Source: JANXLO01 sp038231295
Lineage (GTDB): Bacteria; Armatimonadota; Chthonomonadetes; Chthonomonadales; Chthonomonadaceae
Direction: 5' to 3'
Assembly: GCA_038231295.1 (NCBI GenBank)
Contig: JBBRLP010000072.1
Coordinates: 1 to 26,808, forward strand
DNA: 26,808 nucleotides
Part shown: positions 14,450-21,689 of the stretch, piece by piece
Position numbering within the stretch: the stretch's first letter is position 1
Layout: every line of letters begins with the position of its first letter
The notes under the pieces: model-generated
Database searches by the model: none
Told to the model about the DNA's origin: nothing
Seen by the model: only the letters and a program-made list of their open reading frames with translations
Position numbers and translations under genes: made by a program

Positions 14450-15385
14450 ATGCTCGGAAAGACCTCACGACGACTGCATTTTACCCGCAAGACCCCGGCG
14501 GCTCTGCTGCTTGGAACGCTGCTGGCTGCCCTGCTCTTGCCTGCGCTGACGGCGCGAGCGGACGAGACGGCCCCGCAGGTCGTCTTCCTCTGGCCTGCCG
14601 GGTCACCAACGCTGCAGGGAGCCAGCGAGAAGGAACTGCTCTCGCCGCCGAACTCACAGCCTGGCCAGCGCATCAACTCCATCAAGAACGTCCATAATCC
14701 GAGTATCGAGGTGCATCTCGCCCCGGCGGACAAGGCGACCGGAACCGCCATCATCGTCGCGCCGGGCGGCGGGCATTCGCAGCTCGTCTGGGCCTCCGAA
14801 GGCACCGACATCGCGAAGTGGCTCAACAGTATCGGCGTCTCCGCGTTCGTCCTGAAATATCGGCTGGCGCAGACCCCGAACTACCACTACACCGTCGAAG
14901 GCGAAGCCCTGCAGGACACACAGCGAGCCATGCGAATTGTCCGCGCTCGTGCGAAAGAGTGGGGCGTGAAACCCGACCATGTGGGCATCCTCGGCTTTTC
15001 GGCAGGCGGCGCTCTGGCGGCGCTCGCCGACATTCGCTTTGATCGTGGCAAGCCCGCTTCCACCGATCCCATCGAGCAGCAGAGCTGCCGCCCCGATTTC
15101 GTCGGGCTGGTCTACGCGGGCTGGGCGCCGATGGACATCACCGCTCCCAAAGACGCCGCTCCCGCCTTTCTGACGAGTGCGGGCAAAGACGATGAGTTTC
15201 ATGCACGCGAGACCGTCGAGTTCTTTAGCTCCCTCTTCAAAGCGGGCGTTCCCGCCGACCTCTTCATCTATGGGCATGGCGGACACGGCGGCGCCATCAA
15301 TCCGCGCAAAGGCATTCCCTTCGGCACCTGGCATATTCGTTTCCAGGAGTGGCTCGCCGATATGGGGCAACTGAACAAGCCATAA
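14450..15385 (+). CDS. secreted alpha/beta hydrolase, acetyl-esterase (Axe/BD-FAE) type
   Basis: The 311-residue protein begins with a long basic stretch and a hydrophobic signal (TPAALLLGTLLAALLLPALTARA). The PGGGH loop at 105-109 forms the oxyanion region. The nucleophile elbow is GFS184AGG, the acid is likely D247 or D248 in SAGKDDEF, and the histidine is H279 in YGHGGHGG. This order matches small-molecule and carbohydrate esterases often found beside glycan-degrading enzymes. The start is firm: AAAGGAGG ends five bases before the ATG; the frame remains open upstream but overlaps the GH16-like gene. Together with that neighbour it suggests removal of acetyl or feruloyl groups from a polysaccharide. 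Confidence 0.8.
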   Translation: MLGKTSRRLHFTRKTPAALLLGTLLAALLLPALTARADETAPQVVFLWPAGSPTLQGASEKELLSPPNSQPGQRINSIKNVHNPSIEVHLAPADKATGTAIIVAPGGGHSQLVWASEGTDIAKWLNSIGVSAFVLKYRLAQTPNYHYTVEGEALQDTQRAMRIVRARAKEWGVKPDHVGILGFSAGGALAALADIRFDRGKPASTDPIEQQSCRPDFVGLVYAGWAPMDITAPKDAAPAFLTSAGKDDEFHARETVEFFSSLFKAGVPADLFIYGHGGHGGAINPRKGIPFGTWHIRFQEWLADMGQLNKP

Positions 15386-15472
15386 CCGCCGCACAAGCGA
15401 ACTCCGAATGGCGTTGCTTAGAAAACTCTATGCAAACTCCAGGTCGCCGTTAACGTCCGTGTGGAATACTAG

Positions 15473-15502
15473 AGAGGTCGGTTCGATCTTGCACCGACCT
15501 CT
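15473..15502 (+). promoter_or_regulatory. perfect 10-bp hairpin in the leader of the PepSY gene
   Basis: AGAGGTCGGT (15473-15482) and ACCGACCTCT (15493-15502) pair perfectly around a 10-base loop, ending 23 bases before the start codon. An extended -10-like TGGAATACT lies just upstream (15462-15470) without a good -35. It may be an operator for a dimeric regulator or a leader hairpin; no T-run follows, so it is not a terminator. Confidence 0.45.
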
Positions 15503-15525
15503 GTCTGTTCGTACAAGGAGAATCC

Positions 15526-15990
15526 ATGATGAACAAGAAACCCCGGATTGTCTCAATTGCGTTTGCGCTCTCCGCGCTAATCGCTCTCTCCGCCATTGCG
15601 CTGACGCACAAACCAGCGGCGAACGCCTCCCCGTCCCTGGCCGTCTCCTCTCCTAAACCGATGTCCGCCCCTGTCGTTAAGGGCCAGGCCATCGAAGAGA
15701 AAGAGGGCAAAGAAGGCGATGAGAAGGAAGACGAAAAAGACGGCGACAGCAAGCTGACCGCCAGCATCACTCCCGCACAGGCGACAACCGCAGCCCTGGC
15801 CGCGCAGCCCGGCGCCGCAGGCAAGACAGAACTGGAAGACGAAGACGGCAAGAGCGTCTATGGCGTCGAAGTCACCGCGGCGGACGGCAAGAAGTACGAT
15901 GTCAAGGTAGATGGCACCAGCGGCAAAGTCCTCAAGAGCGACGCGGGTGACGAGGACGACGAAAAAGACGGCGTAACGGACGACGACTAG
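15526..15990 (+). CDS. secreted acidic PepSY-domain protein
   Basis: The 154-residue protein has a signal peptide (IVSIAFALSALIALSAIAL) and a strongly charged Glu/Lys/Asp linker at about 57-75. One PepSY domain follows at about 77-140: LTASITPAQATTAALAAQPG, then KTELEDEDGKSVYGVEVTAADGKKYDVKVDGTSGKVL. PepSY domains are small alpha-beta units found in protease propeptides and stand-alone periplasmic proteins, thought to inhibit or scaffold other proteins. The tail is almost all Asp/Glu, suggesting cation binding. Two adjacent ATG codons occur; AAGGAG is best placed for the first. A conspicuous hairpin lies in its leader. Confidence 0.8.
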   Translation: MMNKKPRIVSIAFALSALIALSAIALTHKPAANASPSLAVSSPKPMSAPVVKGQAIEEKEGKEGDEKEDEKDGDSKLTASITPAQATTAALAAQPGAAGKTELEDEDGKSVYGVEVTAADGKKYDVKVDGTSGKVLKSDAGDEDDEKDGVTDDD

Positions 15991-16023
15991 CCTCTGAGCG
16001 CGTCATCAGTGCTAGGAATCGTC

Positions 16024-16305
16024 ATGGGGAAACTGCGCGAGACCGCAGAGAACCGTGACGATTCCGGCCCTCTACGTTCCAATCTTCTCATCCTGATGAT
16101 TGGAACCAACAGCAAGTTTCTGTTTCTCTATAGCCCACAGGAGCATAAGATACAGATCGTCCCGATTGCCAACGTGGCCCGTATCACGCTGGATGTCGCC
16201 CAGTCCCCTGCCAGTCGCTCTGTGGCTCCTCCGCCTGCCTCTGGAACCGTTCCCACTGACAAAAGCCGTTCGCCTGAAGCTCTCCACCACTCTGGCGGCG
16301 GTTGA
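16024..16305 (+). CDS. small hypothetical protein ending inside a repeat
   Basis: I do not recognise this 93-residue frame. The middle (NLLILMIGTNSKFLFLYSPQEHKIQIVPIANVARITLDV) has the regular alternation of real beta-strand sequence, whereas the C-terminal third is Pro/Ser-rich and nondescript. AGGA lies about six bases before the ATG; a GTG at 16009 is an alternative. It follows the PepSY gene by 33 bases. The stop codon TGA is supplied by the left arm of a 13-bp inverted repeat (16300-16312), so the protein may be a truncated or altered version of a longer one. Confidence 0.4.
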   Translation: MGKLRETAENRDDSGPLRSNLLILMIGTNSKFLFLYSPQEHKIQIVPIANVARITLDVAQSPASRSVAPPPASGTVPTDKSRSPEALHHSGGG

Positions 16306-16433
16306 AAACCCCCGGAAAACCTCTCAGGCAACAGAGAGAACCGGAAGTTTCCGAAGTCTTCGTCCGCAGGACAACCGCTTTTTCCAGCCCGGCACGTTCC
16401 TGTGCCGGGCAGGTTTGCCAGGGGTTTTCAACC
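16300..16433. repeat. 134-bp unit bounded by a perfect 13-bp inverted repeat
   Basis: GGTTGAAAACCCC (16300-16312) is repeated in inverted orientation as GGGGTTTTCAACC (16421-16433). Inside are a 9-bp hairpin GCCCGGCAC/GTGCCGGGC (16387-16410) and a GTCCGCAGGAC palindrome (16362-16372) shared with intergenic repeats elsewhere in the window. The form is that of a small non-autonomous element or compound REP unit. It fills the space between the convergent small ORF and the DUF4097 gene. Confidence 0.55.
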
Positions 16434-16463
16434 TCCGGTCAACCTCACAGGCACCGGGAAAAT

Positions 16464-17522
16464 CTAGCGGCTTTCGAGGGAGATACTGCCGTTGTAGGTG
16501 TGGGCGGTGATGGCGGCTTTCCCGCCATTGAGAACGATCCTCCGCTCCGTGTGATCGGTGTCGGCAGTCTGCGGGTTAGGTTCCTGGGAGCCGTTGAAAG
16601 TGATGTTTGCGTTGGTGGTGTGGGCGTCTACGGTTGCAGAGAGGGAAGCAGGCAGTGTCAGCACGATGGGGGCGTTATTGGTCAGGATTTCCGCTTTATC
16701 CAGCGGGAGATTGGCGGTCGGGGTGAAGGTGATTTCGCCATTCGTGGAATGCAGTGTCGCGTTGGTGGCATCCCCTGCATACTGCACAGGGCCGTTATCG
16801 GTTTCCAGAAAGACCGTCAGCGGATTCGCATCGGCCTGAATCGCCCCGCATTGAATGCTGCCGTTGGTCGTAATGAGTTTCAGGCTCTCCCGGGCGTGTA
16901 CCGCGTTTAGCGTGATCGGGGCGTTGCTGGTCTGTGCGTCCACTTTGCCGGTGGAGTCCATCAGCTCGATAGAGCCGTTGGAGGTTCGCAAAGTGACGCC
17001 GCCCTCCGACCCCGTGGCGGTGATGGGGCTGTTGTCGGTGCGGAGGTCTAGGGCGAGGCGCTTCGGCACTTCCAGGATAAATCCGACGTTCGCGCTGACC
17101 TCTTCGGGAAAACCGTCCTGCTCATGGCTCGCTTCGACGACGAGGGTATCGCCGTCCAGGTGCGCGGTGATCTGCACCTTCGCCAGCAGCGCTCGGAGAT
17201 CGGCTTCCGAAAGACGACCGCCCTGCACGGTTTTGGTCGCCTCGATCCGAATCTCGTCGCGATCCTCCCCCACCGGGCGCACTTCGATAGCCCCCATCTC
17301 GTCCCGCACCCGCAGCGTCTTCACCTTGCCCGCCGCATAGGTCTTGCGAAAGGTCTCGCTGACGCCGACCGTGTGGGAGCCACTCCCACCGGAATGAGGC
17401 GCGGAGAGGGTAGCAGGCTCCTCATGGTGATAGCTGAACGCACAGCCCCCCAGCCACAAGGCACCGAACAGGCCGCCTGCCACTGCCAGCAGAATCCGCA
17501 GACGACTGCGCTTACCGTACAT
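16464..17522 (-). CDS. DUF4097-type beta-helix lipoprotein
   Basis: The 352-residue protein has a lipoprotein signal with lipobox LGGC27, so it is probably lipid-anchored in the envelope. The body is a chain of about 20-residue repeats with the pattern T-x-N-G/A-x-I (TDNSPITATG, TSNGSIELMD, TSNAPITLNA, TTNGSIQCG, STNGEITFTP, TNNAPIVLTL, TTNANITFNG, TYNGSISLES), characteristic of DUF4097/DUF2807 'putative adhesin' beta-helix proteins. The start at 17520-17522 is chosen for GAGG six bases upstream; a GTG four codons earlier is possible. It is last in the ECF operon, 43 bases after the bactofilin-like membrane gene. DUF4097 proteins are commonly found next to ECF or PspC-type envelope stress regulators. 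Confidence 0.8.
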   Translation of the reverse strand: MYGKRSRLRILLAVAGGLFGALWLGGCAFSYHHEEPATLSAPHSGGSGSHTVGVSETFRKTYAAGKVKTLRVRDEMGAIEVRPVGEDRDEIRIEATKTVQGGRLSEADLRALLAKVQITAHLDGDTLVVEASHEQDGFPEEVSANVGFILEVPKRLALDLRTDNSPITATGSEGGVTLRTSNGSIELMDSTGKVDAQTSNAPITLNAVHARESLKLITTNGSIQCGAIQADANPLTVFLETDNGPVQYAGDATNATLHSTNGEITFTPTANLPLDKAEILTNNAPIVLTLPASLSATVDAHTTNANITFNGSQEPNPQTADTDHTERRIVLNGGKAAITAHTYNGSISLESR

Positions 17523-17565
17523 GGTTGTCCTCACTCTTCCCAGAGTAGTTCCAGAGACAGACTGC

Positions 17566-18606
17566 CTAAAGATGCGGGTTCATCCAGCGGGCCTCACCGC
17601 GCAGGCGGGTTCCCAGCCAGTCGCTCTCCCTACCGAAGCCGGTCACGACCGCCGCGCCAAGTCCCATCACCGCGACCACACACTCCAGGGTCAGCGAGGC
17701 CACGCCGAGAGTGCGGCTCATGCTGCCAAGAACGACGTTGGCCGCGAAGAAGATGCCGAGGCTCAGGGCGATACGTCCATAGAGACTGCCGCCGCTCGCC
17801 GGGCGTCCGAGACGTTTGGCAATGAGATTGCCCGCGTAGCGCATCCCGCTCAGCCAGCCGAAGCCCATAATCAGCGCCGCGACCAGCGCGACCAGCGTCC
17901 CGAATGGCGACCACATCAGGCCGATCAGGGAGACGTGCATGAGACGTTCATTGAACGCCAGCACGACAAGCATTCCGAGCGTGGTCAGCAGACCCACCGC
18001 CAGGGAACGGCCCGGACTGAGGGAGACAGCCTCCGAGACTCGCTGCGTAGCGCGAGGCGCACCGACCATCAGGATCAGTCCGCCAAGCAGGCCCAGCGCC
18101 AGCAGCCCAAACTGACCACCGAACCAGTCGTCCTCTTTATGCGGGGCAGGGGGGGCGGTCGTGCGGACATTCGCGCTCATCATAAAGGCTCTGTTCAGCG
18201 AAGTCGCCAGATCGCGGCTCTGCTCCACCACTTTGACCGAGTCGCCCGCGCCGTTGTGGACGCTGCCGCCAATCGCGACCAGATGCCCGCCAACGGTTGC
18301 GCCGGGTCGGATCGTCACGTCGCTGTTGATCGCCAGCACGTCATGTTGGACATGGCCCTCGATAATCAAAGGATGATTGCGTACCGTGAGGTTGTCCGTC
18401 GTGGTTCCAGCGACGACGATGACCGCCCCGGCAGGCGCTTTCACTTTGGACGCCTCTGCCGCAGGCTGTCCTGCCGCCGGTTCGTCAATGCGCTGTGGCG
18501 AGGTCGGCGGTTCTGCCGGAGCGCCGCTCTCCTGAGCGTAGAGCGGGCGGATATTCGTCGCCATCACGGAGATGAGAGCCACGAGGGCGAAGAGAATTCT
18601 CTGCAT
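17566..18606 (-). CDS. membrane protein with bactofilin-like polymer-forming head
   Basis: The 346-residue protein has a signal peptide (MQRILFALVALISVMATNIRPLYA) and a Pro/Ala-rich linker. A short bactofilin-like right-handed beta-helix segment follows at about 60-125 (VIVVAGTTTDNLTVRNHPLIIEGHVQHDVLAINSDVTIRPGATVGGHLVAIGGSV). The C-terminal half has about five hydrophobic segments from near 168 (FGLLALGLLGGLILMV, SLAVGLLTTLGMLVVLAF, LVALVAALIMGFGWL, IALSLGIFFAANVVLG, LECVVAVMGLGAAVV). The head would be periplasmic. The start has AGGAGG ten bases upstream and lies 13 bases after the anti-sigma stop codon, so it belongs to the ECF operon. It may scaffold or sense envelope structure; function is inferred only. 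Confidence 0.75.
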   Translation of the reverse strand: MQRILFALVALISVMATNIRPLYAQESGAPAEPPTSPQRIDEPAAGQPAAEASKVKAPAGAVIVVAGTTTDNLTVRNHPLIIEGHVQHDVLAINSDVTIRPGATVGGHLVAIGGSVHNGAGDSVKVVEQSRDLATSLNRAFMMSANVRTTAPPAPHKEDDWFGGQFGLLALGLLGGLILMVGAPRATQRVSEAVSLSPGRSLAVGLLTTLGMLVVLAFNERLMHVSLIGLMWSPFGTLVALVAALIMGFGWLSGMRYAGNLIAKRLGRPASGGSLYGRIALSLGIFFAANVVLGSMSRTLGVASLTLECVVAVMGLGAAVVTGFGRESDWLGTRLRGEARWMNPHL

Positions 18607-18619
18607 AAGTTCGGCCCTC

Positions 18620-19549
18620 CTATATTCCAAGTCTCTGGCTGTTACGCTGTTTGCGGACGGCCAGGAAGAAACAGGCGCAGGCGCAGAGGGCGATGTCGAG
18701 TGTCAGCCCTTTTGCGGCGGTCGCGCCGAGTGTACGATAGGTTTCGCTGACGGAGTCGTTCATCTGCGTCATCGCGGCGAAAAGGTAGGTTGTCAGCCTG
18801 CCGAAGAGCGGCACCCGATGGAGCGCGTCCCCGATCTGTTCCATCCACTGGCGCATGGAGTCCAGGTCGGTACTTAGCGCGTTGCGGCCCCAGGGCGTCG
18901 TCAGCAGAAACGCCATGACAGCGGTCAGGACGCTGGCGGCGGTCAGCCGCTGGAAGGTCGTCAGGACGGTCTTGCTCTCCTGAATGCCGATACTCTGCGA
19001 CACGGTTGTGGAGACAGACCGCTGCAACGCCGTCAGGCTCGGAGTCACCTTGACCGGGGACAGAGCATTGTTAAACTGCGGCTGTCCAAGCGCGGTGCGG
19101 GTGGGCCGGGTCGAAGCGTCCTGGATGCGGACAGCGGCGACCGCGTTCGTCGGATAGGCCAGGTTCATGCCCGTCCGTAGGGGGGGCCGCTGCGGAATCG
19201 GCCCGTCCGGGGCGAGAATGCGCTGCATGATGATCTGCGAGAAGTCCTGCGGCATTTCGGCAGGCGGCAGTTTGTCCATCAGTTGAATGACGCGCTGCAT
19301 CTCGTCGAACTCTCCGGCGCAGCCGGGGCAGACGGACAGATGCCCGTAGACCTGCCGGGCCATTTCGGGGCGTATCTCGCCATCGTTCTCCAGCAGGTGC
19401 GGCAGCATCTCCCGAACCCGCAGGCAGAGGCCGAGGTCCGAGGACTGCGGCGCGGAAAAGCCGGTATGTCGTCCGGGCAGACCAGGCGGTGTCACATACT
19501 TGCCCCACCCCTGCTCCTCCGGCTGGTTTTGTTCAAATCTATTTTCCAT
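18620..19549 (-). CDS. zinc-finger anti-sigma factor
   Basis: The 309-residue protein carries the zinc-binding anti-sigma (ZAS) motif H70-x3-C74-x2-C77 (GHLSVCPGC) within an N-terminal cytoplasmic helical domain that would bind the ECF sigma factor. A long linker follows, then a hydrophobic segment around 205-228 (LTAASVLTAVMAFLLTTPWG) and a second near the C-terminus (LDIALCACACFFLAV), so it is probably membrane-inserted and able to respond to an envelope signal. Its start codon lies inside the 3' end of the sigma gene (11-base overlap), the usual coupling of sigma and anti-sigma genes. Only a weak purine stretch precedes the ATG, consistent with translational coupling. Confidence 0.85.
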   Translation of the reverse strand: MENRFEQNQPEEQGWGKYVTPPGLPGRHTGFSAPQSSDLGLCLRVREMLPHLLENDGEIRPEMARQVYGHLSVCPGCAGEFDEMQRVIQLMDKLPPAEMPQDFSQIIMQRILAPDGPIPQRPPLRTGMNLAYPTNAVAAVRIQDASTRPTRTALGQPQFNNALSPVKVTPSLTALQRSVSTTVSQSIGIQESKTVLTTFQRLTAASVLTAVMAFLLTTPWGRNALSTDLDSMRQWMEQIGDALHRVPLFGRLTTYLFAAMTQMNDSVSETYRTLGATAAKGLTLDIALCACACFFLAVRKQRNSQRLGI

Positions 19550-20120
19550 CCGTTTCCATTTCCAACACCGAGCGCAGGCGGCCTCGCAGCATATCTCGTG
19601 CCCGGAATAGATGAGTTTTGACGGTTCCTGTCGGCATATCCAGCGCCGATGCAATCTCTTCCACGCTCATATCCTGCAGATGACGCATTACCACCACGAC
19701 TCGATATTTTTCCGGCAGGTTCGAAATGGCACGCTGCACCACTTCCTGCACGGAGTCCCGTATTGCCAGTTCCTCCGGCCCACAACTGCGCGAATCCGCC
19801 GCTGGTTCCCGGCCCTCCTCCAGCTCCACATCGAGGGACAGGGCGCTCCGGGCCTTGCGCGAACGCAGTTGGTCTATGCACAGGTTGGAGGCGATCTTAT
19901 AGAGCCAGGTCAGAAAACTGGCGTCCTGCCGAAATGACGCCAACGCGCCATACGCACGCAGAAACGTCTCCTGCACCAGGTCACCCGCATCCTCGGCGTT
20001 ACCGAGCATTCGGTACGCCAGGTTGTAGACCTGCCGCTGGTAGCGCATCACCAGACCGTTGTAGGCCGATGTGTTCCCGCACAGCGTCTGCCGTACCAGA
20101 TCGGCATCATTCTGTTCCAC
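19539..20120 (-). CDS. ECF-family RNA polymerase sigma factor
   Basis: The 193-residue protein has both ECF domains. Region 2 covers about 20-87 (LVMRYQRQVYNLAYRMLGNAEDAGDLVQETFLRAYGAL, then FLTWLYKIASNLCIDQLR). Region 4 covers about 128-182 (LPEKYRVVVVMRHLQDMSVEEIASALDMPTGTVKTHLFRARDMLRGRL, the helix-turn-helix that reads the -35 element). The acidic 'DAGDLVQETF' stretch is typical of the SigE/SigW-like group. The start is a GTG at 20118-20120 with GAGG about 12 bases upstream; no ATG is available in frame nearby. It heads a four-gene leftward operon with a zinc-finger anti-sigma factor, and a SigW-like promoter upstream suggests autoregulation. Confidence 0.9.
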   Translation of the reverse strand: MEQNDADLVRQTLCGNTSAYNGLVMRYQRQVYNLAYRMLGNAEDAGDLVQETFLRAYGALASFRQDASFLTWLYKIASNLCIDQLRSRKARSALSLDVELEEGREPAADSRSCGPEELAIRDSVQEVVQRAISNLPEKYRVVVVMRHLQDMSVEEIASALDMPTGTVKTHLFRARDMLRGRLRSVLEMETDGK

Positions 20121-20171
20121 CAGCGTAATCGTCCTCGTCTCCCCCTTGCTTTTAAGCGCTGTTATGGGGAC

Positions 20172-20198
20172 TACGTGCCATGCGCCAGAGCGGTTTCA
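20172..20198 (-). promoter_or_regulatory. candidate ECF (SigW-like) autoregulatory promoter
   Basis: On the minus strand TGAAAC (20198-20193) is followed after 17 bases by CGTA (20175-20172). TGAAAC with CGTA is the Bacillus SigW-type promoter form, whose usual spacing is about 16. It would start transcription near 20164, about 45 bases before the sigma-factor GTG. Autoregulation through such a -35 'AAC' element is the rule for ECF operons. The specificity of this sigma factor is not known, so the match is suggestive only. Confidence 0.55.
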
Positions 20199-20240
20199 AA
20201 AAACGGTGCCTCACCCAACCCACTCTTGATACCGGGAGCA

Positions 20241-20277
20241 GAAAACCCCTTCTCCCAGGCATTCATGGGAGAAGGGG
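20241..20277 (-). terminator. intrinsic terminator after the RfaE-type kinase gene
   Basis: CCCCTTCTCCCA (20246-20257) and TGGGAGAAGGGG (20266-20277) form a perfect 12-bp stem with an 8-base loop. Read on the minus strand it is followed by TTTTC. It lies 24 bases after the kinase stop codon and upstream of the ECF promoter, insulating the two units. The CTTCTCCCA...TGGGAGAAGGGG wording recurs as a dispersed repeat in some other bacterial phyla. Confidence 0.75.
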
Positions 20278-20301
20278 GCTGGGGATGAGAGGATCTGCAC
20301 C

Positions 20302-21279
20302 CTATCGCACCTCAGCCAGCAGTTCTTCGGTGGTCACGGTGGCGACACCGTGCTTGCGGACGACACAGGCTCCGGCAAGACAGGCGATCTCGGCGGCCTC
20401 GTAGGTCGTTGCGCCGCAGACCAGCGCCAGGGTCATCGCGCTGATCGTGGAGTCGCCCGCGCCTGCTCCGTCCGCAACCTCGACCATATGGGCAGGGACG
20501 TGGGCGTGTTCGCCGCTGCGCCGCCAGTAGTCCAGCCCCTGTTCGCGCTGCGTAATGACGAGGGTGTCCACATCCAGCCGCTCCCGCATCTCGCTGCCGT
20601 AGCGATTCAGTTCGGCGGGGTCTTCTGGCAGCGTGGAACGGCTCAGTTCCTCCGCCTCGAAATGGTTCAGCGAGAGGACGCTCGCCCCGCGCAGCCAGAG
20701 CGCACTCGTCGGTTTGGGATTGGTGACGAGCGGCTTGCCCAGACTCGCCGCCAGCCCGCTCAATCGCGCCGCCACCTGCGGCGAGATGACGCCTTTGCGG
20801 TAGTCGGAGACGAGAACGGCGTCGGCCTGCCGGAGCGCGATCTCCACCTGGGCGATCAGCTCCTCCGCCAACGCGTCCGGCAGTGGATGCGTCTGTTCCC
20901 TGTCCACGCGCAATACCTGCTGATTCTGCGCCACTACGCGGGTCTTGCGGGTCGTCGGGCGCGTGGCATCGGTCAGGATTCCTGTGATCCCGATGTTCCA
21001 GTTCGTCAGCTCTTCTCGCAGCAGGCGGCCCATCTCGTCCTCACCGACCACCCCTGCGATTCCCACCTTTGCCCCCAGCGAGCGCAGGTTGTTCGCGACG
21101 TTGGCTGCGCCTCCCGGCTTGAACTCGTCGGCATGGACTTCGATGACCATCACCGGACCTTCCTGCGAGATGCGCCGCGCCGCGCCCATCAGATACTCAT
21201 CCACCATCAAGTCGCCCACAACCAGAATCGAACGCTGTCCGAACTGCCCCACGATCTCCGCCAGCCGCGCCCTGTCCAT
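20302..21279 (-). CDS. rfaE1: RfaE1/HldE-type heptose-7-phosphate kinase (PfkB family)
   Basis: The 325-residue protein is a ribokinase-fold sugar kinase of the RfaE domain I type. Features are the opening ILVVGDLMVDEYLMG (18-32), the substrate motif KPGGAANVANNLRSLG (54-69), and the PfkB signature DGAGAGDS near 264-272 with the catalytic Asp. A C-terminal helix with VRKHGVATVTTEELL is usual in RfaE. The known reaction is phosphorylation of D-glycero-D-manno-heptose 7-phosphate at C1, a step to ADP-heptose for LPS or glycan synthesis; the nucleotidyltransferase half of bifunctional HldE is absent. The start at 21279 fits homologues and has GGAG six bases upstream; in-frame ATGs at 21291 and 21306 are alternatives. 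A TATAAT at 21350-21355 (minus) may be the -10 box. Confidence 0.8.
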   Translation of the reverse strand: MDRARLAEIVGQFGQRSILVVGDLMVDEYLMGAARRISQEGPVMVIEVHADEFKPGGAANVANNLRSLGAKVGIAGVVGEDEMGRLLREELTNWNIGITGILTDATRPTTRKTRVVAQNQQVLRVDREQTHPLPDALAEELIAQVEIALRQADAVLVSDYRKGVISPQVAARLSGLAASLGKPLVTNPKPTSALWLRGASVLSLNHFEAEELSRSTLPEDPAELNRYGSEMRERLDVDTLVITQREQGLDYWRRSGEHAHVPAHMVEVADGAGAGDSTISAMTLALVCGATTYEAAEIACLAGACVVRKHGVATVTTEELLAEVR

Positions 21280-21436
21280 CTGTCGCTCCATAACTTCACT
21301 TTCCATCGCCCGTTTTGCCTGCCGGTTCAGCCCACGCAGGTTTGAAGGCATTATACTCCAATCGCCCCCGCAAACAGAAGAGAGGAGCGACACGCAATGT
21401 GCCTCTCCTCTCCGTAGAAACTTCTCCTGATAATCT

Positions 21437-21676
21437 TTAGTGGCCGCTGCTGCCGGGCATGGAACCCATCCCACCGGGAGGCGAACCATTTGTCGGGTGA
21501 TAGTTTTTCGACATTTCTTCGGAGGAGCCTTTTATCCACTTCTGCGCTTCGGGGGGCGGAGCGCCGGTAGAGCCGTTTCCGCCCGACATCATCTTCCAGC
21601 CGACAACGGCGATAATGATGATAAGAACCGCGATAGCCGCGACCGCCATACCCGTATTCACACTCTGCTGTTTCAT
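21437..21676 (-). CDS. small single-pass membrane protein
   Basis: The 79-residue protein has one N-terminal transmembrane segment (MAVAAIAVLIIIIAVVGW, about 10-27). A short, probably periplasmic tail rich in Gly, Pro, Ser and Met follows (EAQKWIKGSSEEMSKNYHP, then GGMGSMPGSSGH). No family is recognised. AAAGGAGC about eight bases upstream supports the start. It lies 13 bases after the CRTAC1-like gene and is likely the last gene of that cluster. Similar tiny proteins ('MKQQ... hydrophobic ... PPPEAQKWI') may be lineage-specific partners of the export machinery; this is a guess. Confidence 0.7.
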   Translation of the reverse strand: MKQQSVNTGMAVAAIAVLIIIIAVVGWKMMSGGNGSTGAPPPEAQKWIKGSSEEMSKNYHPTNGSPPGGMGSMPGSSGH

Positions 21677-21689
21677 CGTCTCTGCTCCT

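Noticed and set aside
15478..15490. tRNA-like GGTTCGATC
   Set aside because: It is the loop side of the leader hairpin; no acceptor, D or anticodon arms are found around it.
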